This document shows, piece after piece, positions 8,923-17,120 of a stretch of 64,000 nt of DNA. Origin of the DNA: Fodinibius sediminis (GTDB lineage: Bacteria; Bacteroidota; Rhodothermia; Balneolales; Balneolaceae); contig NZ_FXTH01000002.1 in the NCBI RefSeq assembly GCF_900182555.1, positions 310,001 through 374,000 on the forward strand, given 5' to 3'. Every line of letters begins with the position of its first letter. The first letter of the stretch is position 1. The position numbers were made by a program, and so were the translations under genes. The notes under the pieces were generated by a model. That model had not been told where the DNA came from. It ran no database searches and saw only the letters and a list, made by a program, of their open reading frames with translations.

Positions 8923-10848
8923 TTATAGATGATAGGTTGCTGTTAAGGAAAAAGAAAAATTCCGTTGGGGCATGGCATACCACTGAATGATCTCGTAGTT
9001 GGTATTGAACAGGTTGTTGATTCCGCCCTGCACCGAAATGTTGAACGACCAGATCTCCCTTTCGGCCTGTAACCGGAGATCCAGAAGCTGGTATGGATCC
9101 AGTGAATCGCGCCGGTCTTCGGTATCCGTGGTAAAACGGCGTCCCACAGCCCGGTACTGCAAAAGAGCCGATCCCATCCCCTTCTGAAGGCTGACCGATG
9201 CCTGGTATTTCCACTTGGGGGTATATCGCGCCTGGTGCCCCACCGCGGCATCACCGGGAAAGCGGGGCTTCGTAATTTCTGTACGATTCAGGCTGCCCGA
9301 CTGTTCGGCCCGGACCTGCCAATCAGCTGGCAGGGGCAGGCTGCTCTCGGTATGGATTTCTACGCCGCGGGTCCTCAGCTGCTCAACATTGGATGGAGAA
9401 TACACCCCGTCAGGCCCCGGATACCATCGTATTCCGTTGTCCACTTCGCTATAATAGCCCGTCAGTTCGACCGATGAAAAAACCGGGAGATACCGGGGAG
9501 TAAGGATGAATCCCACTTCCGCGGTATTGCTTCGCTCTGCTTTTAAATTCGGATCGCCCCCCTGCCCCCAGTAAAGGGCATTAAAGGTGGGGGGATTAAA
9601 GTCGCGGCTCAGCTGTCCCCGCACAAACAAGCTGTTGGCCCGCAGTTCATAATTTACTCCCAGCGAAGGACTCAAAACCGCACCGAAGTCGCTATAGGCA
9701 TCCATCCGCAGGGCCGGGTAGATCCGCATGCGATGATCCAGGAAGGTCATTTCGGGGTTCGTAAGTATGCTGAGCTGCCGGCGCCCCCTGGAGGACACAT
9801 AATTGCCATTGTCAACCCCTGTTAAAGCGGTGCTGACTTCCCCTTTCATCAGCAGATGCTGGCCCACGGAAGACCGGATATTAGAGCTTACCAGCCAGCG
9901 CCGATGCGTGCTCAGGCTTCGCGTATTCAGCTGTGAATCAAAATAATCAAGCTCCACCCGTTCCAGGAAATTACGGATCGACACTTCGGCCGTCCCCCAG
10001 TGCGTCCGGTACGTGCTCAGCCAGCGGAGCGACTGATCCTCCTGCCGGGCCTTGCTGTCATCTTGCAAGACATTGCCTGGAATTTGATTTTTGCTGTCCG
10101 CAATCCAAACCACGGATTTCCATGGGGAGGAACCATCACCGCCTCCCAGGCTGGCCATGACATGCATCCGCTCAGTGCGATTGTGCCTCCTTTTCTCCAG
10201 TTGGTCATAGGCCCGGTTGTAATACTGAAAATCATTTTCGGAATATTCGTACAGCCCGCGTACGGAAAACCGGAGGTTGTCGGTGGTATAGCCAGATTGC
10301 ACCGAGGTCTGCCATTGTCCAAATGAGCCAGTGCCCTGCCGTGCTGAAAAATAATCCCGCTGCTCCCAGTCCGATCCCAAATACAGGGCCCCCGAAAGGC
10401 TGCCTCCCCCAAAGGCACTGCTGGGGGTTCCGGAGCTAACCTGTACCTCCGAGAAGAAACTGGCCGGCAGCAGGGAGAGGTCTGTTTGTCCCAGCAGCGG
10501 ACTGTTGATCGGGATACCTTCCCAGAGTACCTGAATCTGCTCGGAGGAAAGCCCCCGCTGTGATGCCGTAGCCATACTTCCGGGGCCCTGTGATTTGATG
10601 AACAGTGAGGAATGTGAGGCCAACAGCCGGTCAATCGAAACATCCTGCATAAGACGAAGCTGCATGGAATCAATCACTCCCACGCGGGTGGGCTGGTACT
10701 CCAGCGGCTGCTCGATACGAGTGGCTACCACCTCGACCTCCTTCAGTAGAAGGGTATCGGCAATCGTCTGGCTGAAGGCAGCCTGATTAAAAAGCATGAC
10801 AACACACAACCCAAGGGCTGCGCTGAACGGTCTGTATATTAGGGTCAT
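8923..10848 (-). CDS. btuB: BtuB-like TonB-dependent outer-membrane receptor for cobalamin
   Basis: Outer-membrane beta-barrel receptor of 641 residues. A signal peptide ends near FNQAAFSQ. The plug domain follows (about residues 40-150) with blocks such as DRLLASHSSLFIKSQGPGSMATASQRG and the GTPSSAFGGGSLSGAL turn, then the barrel, ending in the aromatic-rich C-terminal strand NFSFSLTATYHL. No carboxypeptidase-like N-terminal extension is present, which fits the BtuB/CirA-type rather than the SusC type. A cobalamin riboswitch lies directly upstream in the same orientation and the BtuG-like lipoprotein lies directly downstream. Without that context it could only be called a siderophore/vitamin receptor. 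Confidence 0.85.
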   Translation of the reverse strand: MTLIYRPFSAALGLCVVMLFNQAAFSQTIADTLLLKEVEVVATRIEQPLEYQPTRVGVIDSMQLRLMQDVSIDRLLASHSSLFIKSQGPGSMATASQRGLSSEQIQVLWEGIPINSPLLGQTDLSLLPASFFSEVQVSSGTPSSAFGGGSLSGALYLGSDWEQRDYFSARQGTGSFGQWQTSVQSGYTTDNLRFSVRGLYEYSENDFQYYNRAYDQLEKRRHNRTERMHVMASLGGGDGSSPWKSVVWIADSKNQIPGNVLQDDSKARQEDQSLRWLSTYRTHWGTAEVSIRNFLERVELDYFDSQLNTRSLSTHRRWLVSSNIRSSVGQHLLMKGEVSTALTGVDNGNYVSSRGRRQLSILTNPEMTFLDHRMRIYPALRMDAYSDFGAVLSPSLGVNYELRANSLFVRGQLSRDFNPPTFNALYWGQGGDPNLKAERSNTAEVGFILTPRYLPVFSSVELTGYYSEVDNGIRWYPGPDGVYSPSNVEQLRTRGVEIHTESSLPLPADWQVRAEQSGSLNRTEITKPRFPGDAAVGHQARYTPKWKYQASVSLQKGMGSALLQYRAVGRRFTTDTEDRRDSLDPYQLLDLRLQAEREIWSFNISVQGGINNLFNTNYEIIQWYAMPQRNFSFSLTATYHL

Positions 10849-10904
10849 AAAAATGTCCTCGCAGAAACTTTAACTCCCGAAAGTTCCTCAAGAAATAGGA
10901 TCGT

Positions 10905-11114
10905 TTGGCAGGTCTTCTGGCTCATCCTGCTGTCCGGCCTTCCCATCCGCCGGTTGGCAGACAGTGGCAAAAGGTTGGAGACAGCTTTGCAATGGATTCA
11001 CAGTTGCGGGTACAGCTTCCGAATTTCCGTCACAAAAAAGTGACCGATCACGGAATTCCCTTTTCAGCTTCCCCCTGCTCCATTGACGGGAGCGAGGGCA
11101 GGCAACCAATACAC
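10905..11114 (-). promoter_or_regulatory. cobalamin (AdoCbl-type) riboswitch
   Basis: Read on the minus strand, the leader contains the B12-box AGCCAGAAGACCTGCC (complement of 10907-10922), the core GAAGCTGTACCCGCAACTGTGA about 100 nt before it, an AAAAGGGAAttcCGTGA element, and a GGTTGCC start. These are in the order of the known cobalamin riboswitch. The btuB start codon is 57 nt past the low-coordinate end. Boundaries are approximate. Confidence 0.95.
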
Positions 11115-11332
11115 TATTTCAAAGAGCGTAAACAAGGTAGGAGGTTTTCGATTAAAATGAAACTCCGTTCCTGTTCTTTGGTCCCGCCTGATAATAATCA
11201 GTGATGCCTGGGCTTAGCGGGAAGTCAAGATAATATTAGCCAATGTGCGCTTCCCCCACAGGCATGTGATGGAAAAACATTGGCCAAATTACATACTCTC
11301 AATTAATATTTATATCTTAGCATCAGATTTTC

Positions 11333-11764
11333 ATGCGACGTCCCCGGTCAACAGACCGTGGGTGCTTTATTAAAAACGTTTCCCGATTGACTTATTTCGC
11401 CAAACATAGTGCTTTCCTATTGCTGGTCATTTTTGCCGCTCATGCTGTAGCCGGCAATACCACAAAGGCTTTTTCACCTTCCTCGCCCCTCTCCGGTGCA
11501 GACACATTGCAGTCCCGGACCCTGTGCGTGGACTATGAAAACCATTTTACACCGGAAAATGACCAGCCCTCCGGCAAAAAACAGCCGGTTGGGTCGACTT
11601 CGTGCAATACCCTCTCACAGATTTTACCAGCAAATTATATCTTCCTTCTTTTTCCAGACAGCGAGAGTGATGTTTTCAAAAACAGCCTGCTCTTGCCTGC
11701 ATCACAGTCTTTTGTACTTCAGGAGCCTGACCCACCCCGCCTGCCCTCTCTATATGCCGGCTGA
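11333..11764 (+). CDS. hypothetical exported or membrane protein
   Basis: 143-residue open frame with a hydrophobic segment (about residues 25-40, AFLLLVIFAAHAVAG) that looks like a signal peptide if translation starts at an internal codon rather than at the ATG at 11333. The mature part has two cysteines (C63, C87 by my count) and ends in a Pro-rich stretch EPDPPRLPSLYAG. That tail is reminiscent of small exported proteins linked to metal or copper receptors, but I cannot assign a family. It is 526 bp upstream of the TlpA gene on the same strand. Signal-like N-terminus and normal composition favour a real gene. Confidence 0.45.
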   Translation: MRRPRSTDRGCFIKNVSRLTYFAKHSAFLLLVIFAAHAVAGNTTKAFSPSSPLSGADTLQSRTLCVDYENHFTPENDQPSGKKQPVGSTSCNTLSQILPANYIFLLFPDSESDVFKNSLLLPASQSFVLQEPDPPRLPSLYAG

Positions 11765-11981
11765 TATCTGGTTTCCTTTCACCAGCCAGCATTTCTTAAT
11801 CCGCCGCTTCCGAGAGCAGAAAAATAATGCACCGGCACTAACCGGTCATTAGCGCGCGGATTACAAGTCCCCTTTTTAACAGGTTACAGCTTTTCCAACA
11901 GCCAGAGGCGTGCAACATCCACTGTTCCTCCGGTCTGTGGGATAGCATGGCCGTGCAATACAAAAACCGTAGGATTTTTCC

Positions 11982-12206
11982 ATGCATTACTTTAATAATC
12001 ACAAGGAAACAGGTCTCATACTGGCTGTGTTTATCATCCTCCTGATTGCGGGATTTGATATACTCAGACAGCAACATGAGGCTTCCAGGTTTACCAAGGC
12101 CGGGGCTTCCCTGCTCCCCTCCCATAAATCCGGCGGGGCGGGACGGTGCAATATTCCAACTTATGAAGAGTACTATGGCACCCCCCTGTCAAAGACGAAG
12201 CAGTAG
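11982..12206 (+). CDS. small single-pass membrane protein, hypothetical
   Basis: 74 residues starting MHYFNNHKETG, with one transmembrane helix (LILAVFIILLIAGFDIL, about residues 12-28) and a polar tail containing one Cys (C56). It lies 84 bp upstream of the TlpA lipoprotein gene, same strand. I do not recognise it, and the frame could be chance. The well-placed hydrophobic segment and the otherwise unexplained space between 11764 and 12291 are the only support. Confidence 0.35.
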   Translation: MHYFNNHKETGLILAVFIILLIAGFDILRQQHEASRFTKAGASLLPSHKSGGAGRCNIPTYEEYYGTPLSKTKQ

Positions 12207-12290
12207 CTCCTTTGCGGGAACCAGCTACCAACAGTTCCCGCTGCCTTCATTACAAACACTTTCTCAAAACCCATTAGAACTCTATTAACC

Positions 12291-12842
12291 ATGTTTTATC
12301 CAAAACAAAGAACATTCTTCATGCTCATCATGATAACTGCGGCCGCGCTCCTCGGCGGGTGTACGACCGACCAGTCACCTGAAAAGCAGCAGGCGGCGGC
12401 TGTCGGCACGGGCGAATCCAGCGAGCTTAAGGACGCCCCGAATTTTACCCTCAAGACGATGGACAATAGTCCTTTCACCCTGTCCGACCACAAGGGCAAG
12501 GTTGTCGTACTCAACGTATGGGCTACCTGGTGCCCGCCCTGCCGCAAAGAAATTCCCGACTTCATTGAGATACAGAAAAAGATGCGGGATGAGGGCGTAC
12601 TGTTCGTAGGGGTCTCCGTCGACAAGGAGGGCTGGGAGGTTGTCCGCCCTTTTGCAAAAGAATACGGCATCAACTATCCGCTGGTCGTCGATGACGGCAC
12701 CGTCCGTCAAAAGTACGGCCCCCTGCGAGGGATTCCAACCACCTTCATCATCAACAAGAAGGGCAAAGTGGAATATGTGGCACCCGGTATGATAAACCGT
12801 GAAGCGCTGCAGCCCGCCCTGGAAGAGATAGCCCGCCGATAA
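12291..12842 (+). CDS. TlpA/ResA-like thiol-disulfide oxidoreductase lipoprotein
   Basis: Membrane-anchored periplasmic thioredoxin-fold protein of 183 residues. Lipobox LLGGC puts the lipid on Cys24. A redoxin domain (about 45-180) has the catalytic pair in WATWCPPCRKE (Cys81 and Cys84), and the cis-proline loop reads RGIPTTFI. Such proteins keep cytochrome c or other exported cysteines reduced. The next gene, 25 bp downstream, encodes DsbD, which normally passes electrons from cytoplasmic thioredoxin to partners of this kind. The two are therefore very likely a donor-acceptor pair. Confidence 0.9.
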   Translation: MFYPKQRTFFMLIMITAAALLGGCTTDQSPEKQQAAAVGTGESSELKDAPNFTLKTMDNSPFTLSDHKGKVVVLNVWATWCPPCRKEIPDFIEIQKKMRDEGVLFVGVSVDKEGWEVVRPFAKEYGINYPLVVDDGTVRQKYGPLRGIPTTFIINKKGKVEYVAPGMINREALQPALEEIARR

Positions 12843-12867
12843 CTGAATAAAAAAGAACTTACCTGTT

Positions 12868-14691
12868 ATGATTCTATCCAAGCTCAATTCTCCTGTTTTA
12901 TTATTTTTATTCCTGCTGGCAAGCGCTTATTCGGCTCATGGCCAAGCTGCCGGCACCGGTACTGGGTCCACGCTGGACAAGGTCAAAATCAAGTCGGCTG
13001 TCAGATACGACACCCTCGCTTCCGGTGAAGAGGCACAGTTTGCCGTCATCATGGACATCAAGGAAGGCTGGCACTTGAACGCCCACAACCCTACGCTGGA
13101 CTACCTTATCGGCGTTGACCTGAGCATCGATGCCAGCAGCCATGCGATCGTGTCAGACATCCAATACCCCAGGCCGAAGCAGATGAAATTTGCTTTCGCC
13201 CAAGATGTTCTTGACGTGTACGAGGGCACAGCGGTGATACTGGCCAAGCTGAAAACTCCCGGCGACCTTCCCTCCGGTGCCTATAGCTTGACCGGCACAT
13301 TGCAGGTGCAGGCATGCAGCGACAACGTATGTCTGCCTCCCTCGAATGTAAATCTGGAGTTTCCCCTCACCATCGGAGAACAGACGGCAGCCTCAGTCCG
13401 AACTGAATTGTTCGAGGAGCTGGCAAACCGTAAGTCGGCGACCCTCTCTTCCGGCAACAACCAAATTGCCTCTGTATTTAACCAGCAGGGCACTTTCTGG
13501 GCCTTTTTCAGTATCTTCCTCATTGGTCTGGCCCTGAACCTTACGCCCTGCGTATACCCGATGATGTCTGTGACCGTCTCCCTCTTTGGAGGCCAGACAA
13601 CCCGTAAGTCTCCCTCTGCGGTTGCTGCCTTCAGCAAGGCGCTGGTCTACGTACTGGGCATCGTGTTCATGTACAGTACCCTTGGGGTCATGGCTGCCTA
13701 TACCGGCGAACTTTTCGGAAACTGGCTTCAGAGTCCATGGGTGCTGGCCGGCATTGGGTTGTTAATCTTTCTGCTGTCGCTGAGCATGTTTGGCCTCTTT
13801 GAGCTGCAGCCTCCGTCATGGATGATGCAGAAGCTTGGCAAAACCCAGCAGGCCTCCGGCTATATCGGACATTTTCTTTCCGGGCTCCTGGTCGGGATTT
13901 TTGCGGCCCCCTGCATCGGTCCGCCCGTCATTGCCCTGCTGGCCTTTGTAGGCGCCCAGGGAAGCCCCCTGTTTGGATTCATCACTTTCCTCGTAATGGC
14001 TCTGGGCCTCGGCCTGCCCTATCTTATTCTCGGCACCTTCAGCGGTCTGCTTACCAAGATGCCCAAGTCGGGCGTCTGGATGGTCTGGGTGAAGAAGGTT
14101 TTCGGAGTCATGCTTGTAGGCATTGCCCTCTTCTACCTGTCACTGGCCTTTACCCCTGGCTACTCCATGTATGCCATACTGGTTGCCCTTGTTTTCGGCG
14201 GGGTCTACCTGGGTTTTATAGAACGATCGGGCCATCAACGACAAGTATTTCGATGGATCAAATACGCCGCCGGTACCGGGGCCCTGATCAGTGCCTTCCT
14301 GCTCTTTCAAAACCTCCAGAAAGAGAACGTTAAATGGCAAGCCTATGACAGCGAGCTGATCGAAAAGACCGATAAACCCATCATGCTCGACTTCTATGCC
14401 GACTGGTGTATCCCCTGTATTGAACTGGACCGCAAAACATTTACCGATGGCCGGGTCATTGACGAAACGGAATCTTTTCTGCGCATGAAGGTGGACCTCA
14501 CCCATTTTGATTCCAGGCGGGCCGGGGAACTGCGCCGTAAATATGACATTGCCGGCGTTCCCACCATTCTGTTTCTGGACGCTGAAGGTCAGGAAATAGA
14601 ATCCGCGCGCGTAACAGGCTTCCTCGAGGCCGATCGCTTCCTCAAACGGGTAGAAGAAGCCAAACAAACCGGGGGGGACCATAGTGAATAA
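12868..14691 (+). CDS. dsbD: DsbD, thiol:disulfide interchange protein
   Basis: Inner-membrane electron conduit of 607 residues with all three DsbD modules. A signal peptide (ends near SAHGQA) is followed by the periplasmic alpha-like domain, with its Cys pair in QACSDNVCLPP (about residues 150 and 155). The membrane core follows, with the two conserved intramembrane cysteines in LNLTPCVYPM (about 227) and FAAPCIGPP (about 348). The C-terminal thioredoxin domain has DWCIPC (Cys514, Cys517) and the cis-Pro in AGVPTILF. It follows the TlpA-like gene by 25 bp. Family length is normal and no active residue is missing. Confidence 0.95.
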   Translation: MILSKLNSPVLLFLFLLASAYSAHGQAAGTGTGSTLDKVKIKSAVRYDTLASGEEAQFAVIMDIKEGWHLNAHNPTLDYLIGVDLSIDASSHAIVSDIQYPRPKQMKFAFAQDVLDVYEGTAVILAKLKTPGDLPSGAYSLTGTLQVQACSDNVCLPPSNVNLEFPLTIGEQTAASVRTELFEELANRKSATLSSGNNQIASVFNQQGTFWAFFSIFLIGLALNLTPCVYPMMSVTVSLFGGQTTRKSPSAVAAFSKALVYVLGIVFMYSTLGVMAAYTGELFGNWLQSPWVLAGIGLLIFLLSLSMFGLFELQPPSWMMQKLGKTQQASGYIGHFLSGLLVGIFAAPCIGPPVIALLAFVGAQGSPLFGFITFLVMALGLGLPYLILGTFSGLLTKMPKSGVWMVWVKKVFGVMLVGIALFYLSLAFTPGYSMYAILVALVFGGVYLGFIERSGHQRQVFRWIKYAAGTGALISAFLLFQNLQKENVKWQAYDSELIEKTDKPIMLDFYADWCIPCIELDRKTFTDGRVIDETESFLRMKVDLTHFDSRRAGELRRKYDIAGVPTILFLDAEGQEIESARVTGFLEADRFLKRVEEAKQTGGDHSE

Positions 14692-14994
14692 GCTCCAGCC
14701 GGAGAATGGATAGAGCTTTAAAAACATAGATCGGCAACAGGTGCGGGATACGTCCTGCCAAATCGTATCCCGTCCCCCTATCCGGGAGCCGGTAGTAAAG
14801 GCGACCGTGATCCCTTCCCATATAATTCCCGGGACACTTATTCCGCCAAGGTGTCACTGGTATCGCAAGCCGGTACCCTGCCTATCGCACCGGGGTACTA
14901 AGTGAATGGCTTGGTACCCTCATTCTATATGACAGCCTTTTATTTTATTGTATTCCCATCATCCAGGCCAGCGTCTCCAGGTCGGTGTATAAAC
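14692..14994. other. intergenic, convergent, no gene seen
   Basis: 303 bp between dsbD and btuD, which converge here. It contains an 8-bp hairpin GGGATACG/CGTATCCC (14745-14752 with 14764-14771) without a T-tract on either strand, and several GC-rich short repeats around GGTACC. I see no clear terminator and no coding potential. Confidence 0.5.
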
Positions 14995-16044
14995 TCATGG
15001 CGCATCTTTGGCTTCATCGAGGCGTGACAGCTCCACGAGCAATTCCCTGACCGACGAATGACTATACGCATCTCCTCGGCATTGTATAATCCAGCTGAAG
15101 CCGCATATACGCTGGTTAACTGCGATCTCTATCCGGATATCACCTTTCTCAGATTCATTAACACGGTAGCCGGAACGTTCCAGGGCGCGCCGGGTCCAGA
15201 ACGTGCCTGTGGGGTCACCACTGAGAAACACGGGGCCCCGGGAGGGCTCATGGAGCCTGACAGATCCTGTTGAGCGGTCAAAGTCAAAACCCGCCTGCTC
15301 AAATACCGCTTCGAAAGTGCCATCCAGGACCAGGTCTTCCGGCGTTCCGGCCGTTATCCTTCCCTTCTGATTGAGCAGCCACAATGTATCGGCCGCCTTC
15401 AGAGCCAGGTCCAGCTCATGGGTCGACAACAGCACAGCTTTCCCCGTCTCATGGGCCAGCGCTCGCAGCAGCCGAATGGTGGCCACCCGGTTGGGAAGAT
15501 CAAGGTGAGCAGTCGGCTCATCCAACAGAATGGCCGATGTATCCTGGGCAAGGGAACGAGCGATCATGACCTTCTGCCGCTCCCCGTCACTCAAGTGAAG
15601 CACATCACGCTCCCTGAGATGGGCAATACCCGCCGACTCAATGGCCCACGCAACCCTTTCTTCATCCTCCGGGCTCAGCGAACCGAACCATCCCGTATAG
15701 GGCGAGCGGCCGAATGCCACCAAGTCGTAGACGCTGATATTGCCGATCGTCAGACGGTCGGTGAGCACCGTGCTAACCCTGCGAGAAATTTCCTTGACTG
15801 AAAGATCGGTTATATGCTCTCCCGACAGGTATATGTTCCCGTCCAGCGGAGCATGCAATCCGGCAAGCGTACGAATAAGGGTCGACTTCCCCGATCCATT
15901 GGGACCCAGCAGGCAGACTACCTCACCCCGCCGCAAGTTTATATCAATATGGTCGGCAACAGTCAGTGAGGCCCGCCTGCGCCCCGCAGAGCGGAATCCG
16001 ATCGCCAGATCCCGGGATGATATGGCGCTTTGCTCCTCCATCAA
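14995..16044 (-). CDS. btuD: BtuD-like ABC transporter ATPase with C-terminal extension
   Basis: ATP-hydrolysing subunit of the cobalamin ABC importer. Nucleotide-binding domain in residues 1-250: Walker A GPNGSGKST (47-55), Q-loop region replaced by VLTDRLTI, signature LSDGERQK (151-158), Walker B AILLDEPT (171-178), switch His209 in STHE. About 95 further residues follow, with no close match to any accessory domain I know (SGDPTGTFWTRRALERSGYRV and a later IEIAVNQRICGFSWII). This makes the protein 349 residues, against about 250 for E. coli BtuD. Its start overlaps the btuC stop by 4 bp. Substrate comes from the riboswitch and the order btuF-btuC-btuD. Confidence 0.88.
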   Translation of the reverse strand: MMEEQSAISSRDLAIGFRSAGRRRASLTVADHIDINLRRGEVVCLLGPNGSGKSTLIRTLAGLHAPLDGNIYLSGEHITDLSVKEISRRVSTVLTDRLTIGNISVYDLVAFGRSPYTGWFGSLSPEDEERVAWAIESAGIAHLRERDVLHLSDGERQKVMIARSLAQDTSAILLDEPTAHLDLPNRVATIRLLRALAHETGKAVLLSTHELDLALKAADTLWLLNQKGRITAGTPEDLVLDGTFEAVFEQAGFDFDRSTGSVRLHEPSRGPVFLSGDPTGTFWTRRALERSGYRVNESEKGDIRIEIAVNQRICGFSWIIQCRGDAYSHSSVRELLVELSRLDEAKDAP

Positions 16045-17120
16045 AATGCGGCCTTGAGGTTTTTTCGCCTGATGATCACCCAGATGACTACCGGCGAACC
16101 GATCATGGAGGTGACCGCGCTGATAGGCAGGGTAATCGTCGAACCCGGCATCTGGGCTATGATGTCACAGGCCAGCAAAAGCAGTGCACCCATCAGCAGC
16201 GTACCCGGGATAAGTACGCGATGTTCATTGGTCCCCAGCAGCGACCGCGTCAAATGAGGAACAGCGATGCCCACAAAACCGATAGGCCCACAAAAAGCCG
16301 TGATGCCCCCTGCCAGCAGGCTTGTACTGATGATAATCCAGAGGCGGGCCCGGGAAACGGGAATCCCCATGCTCCGTGCATAGTTTTTCCCCAGAAGCAG
16401 TCCATTCAACGGCTTTGAGAGCACCATGGCAATACCTCCTCCGGCCACGGTCACAACCCCCAGCACCCAGAGCTGTCCAAGAGAAACCCCTCCCAGACTT
16501 CCAAATGTCCAGATCAGGTAATCCTGTATCTGCTCGGGTCGACTGAAATACTGCCAGATGCTGACCAGGGCAATGGTCATATTTCCAACCATCAGACCGA
16601 TGATAAGAAGCGTGATGTTGTCCCGCACCTTCAGGGAAATCAGGAGTATAAGCAGCAAGACAACTGCTGACCCCACGCTGGCCGCCAAAATAATGACTCC
16701 GCTTCCCAAAACCGATAGCTGCCGAATTGCAAAGACCGTGGTAATGCTCCCGGCCGCAAGCATCACCACAGCCACCCCGAGGCTTGCTCCTGCCGTAATA
16801 CCCAGCACGGAGGGACCTGCCAGCGGATTGCGGAAAAGCGTTTGCATTAGAAGTCCGCTTACAGCAAGTGCACTGCCAGCCATTACGGCCGTTGCAGCCC
16901 GCGGAAGGCGAATATTGATCACAATCTTTTCCCAGGCGGTATTCCCCGCCTCCCCGCCCATCAGGATATCCAGGAGTTCAGGAAACGGGATGGAAACGGA
17001 GCCGAGGGAAAGGTTCAGTACAAAGAGAATCGCCACCGCTGACGTCAGTCCCAGAAAATAGAGCGGGTGCACCTTCCCCTGAGACCTGATCCCATTATTT
17101 GACAGCTGATCGCCCATCAT
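16041..17120 (-). CDS. btuC: BtuC-like FecCD-family permease
   Basis: Inner-membrane permease of 359 residues with about ten hydrophobic segments. FecCD-family blocks are clear: INIRLPRAATAVMAGSALAVSG early, LMQTLFRNPLAGPSVLGITAGASLG, then GFVGIAVPHLTRSLLGTNEHRVLIPGT near the C-terminus, which forms the loop contacting the ATPase. Both ends overlap their neighbours by 4 bp (btuF upstream, btuD downstream), so the three are one coupled transcription unit. The family also serves iron-siderophores; cobalamin is assigned from the riboswitch upstream of btuF. Confidence 0.92.
   Translation of the reverse strand: MMGDQLSNNGIRSQGKVHPLYFLGLTSAVAILFVLNLSLGSVSIPFPELLDILMGGEAGNTAWEKIVINIRLPRAATAVMAGSALAVSGLLMQTLFRNPLAGPSVLGITAGASLGVAVVMLAAGSITTVFAIRQLSVLGSGVIILAASVGSAVVLLLILLISLKVRDNITLLIIGLMVGNMTIALVSIWQYFSRPEQIQDYLIWTFGSLGGVSLGQLWVLGVVTVAGGGIAMVLSKPLNGLLLGKNYARSMGIPVSRARLWIIISTSLLAGGITAFCGPIGFVGIAVPHLTRSLLGTNEHRVLIPGTLLMGALLLLACDIIAQMPGSTITLPISAVTSMIGSPVVIWVIIRRKNLKAAF

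Noticed and set aside
14745-14771. 8-bp hairpin between dsbD and btuD
   Set aside because: No T-run follows on either strand and no repeat of it was seen elsewhere; too weak to call a terminator or repeat family.
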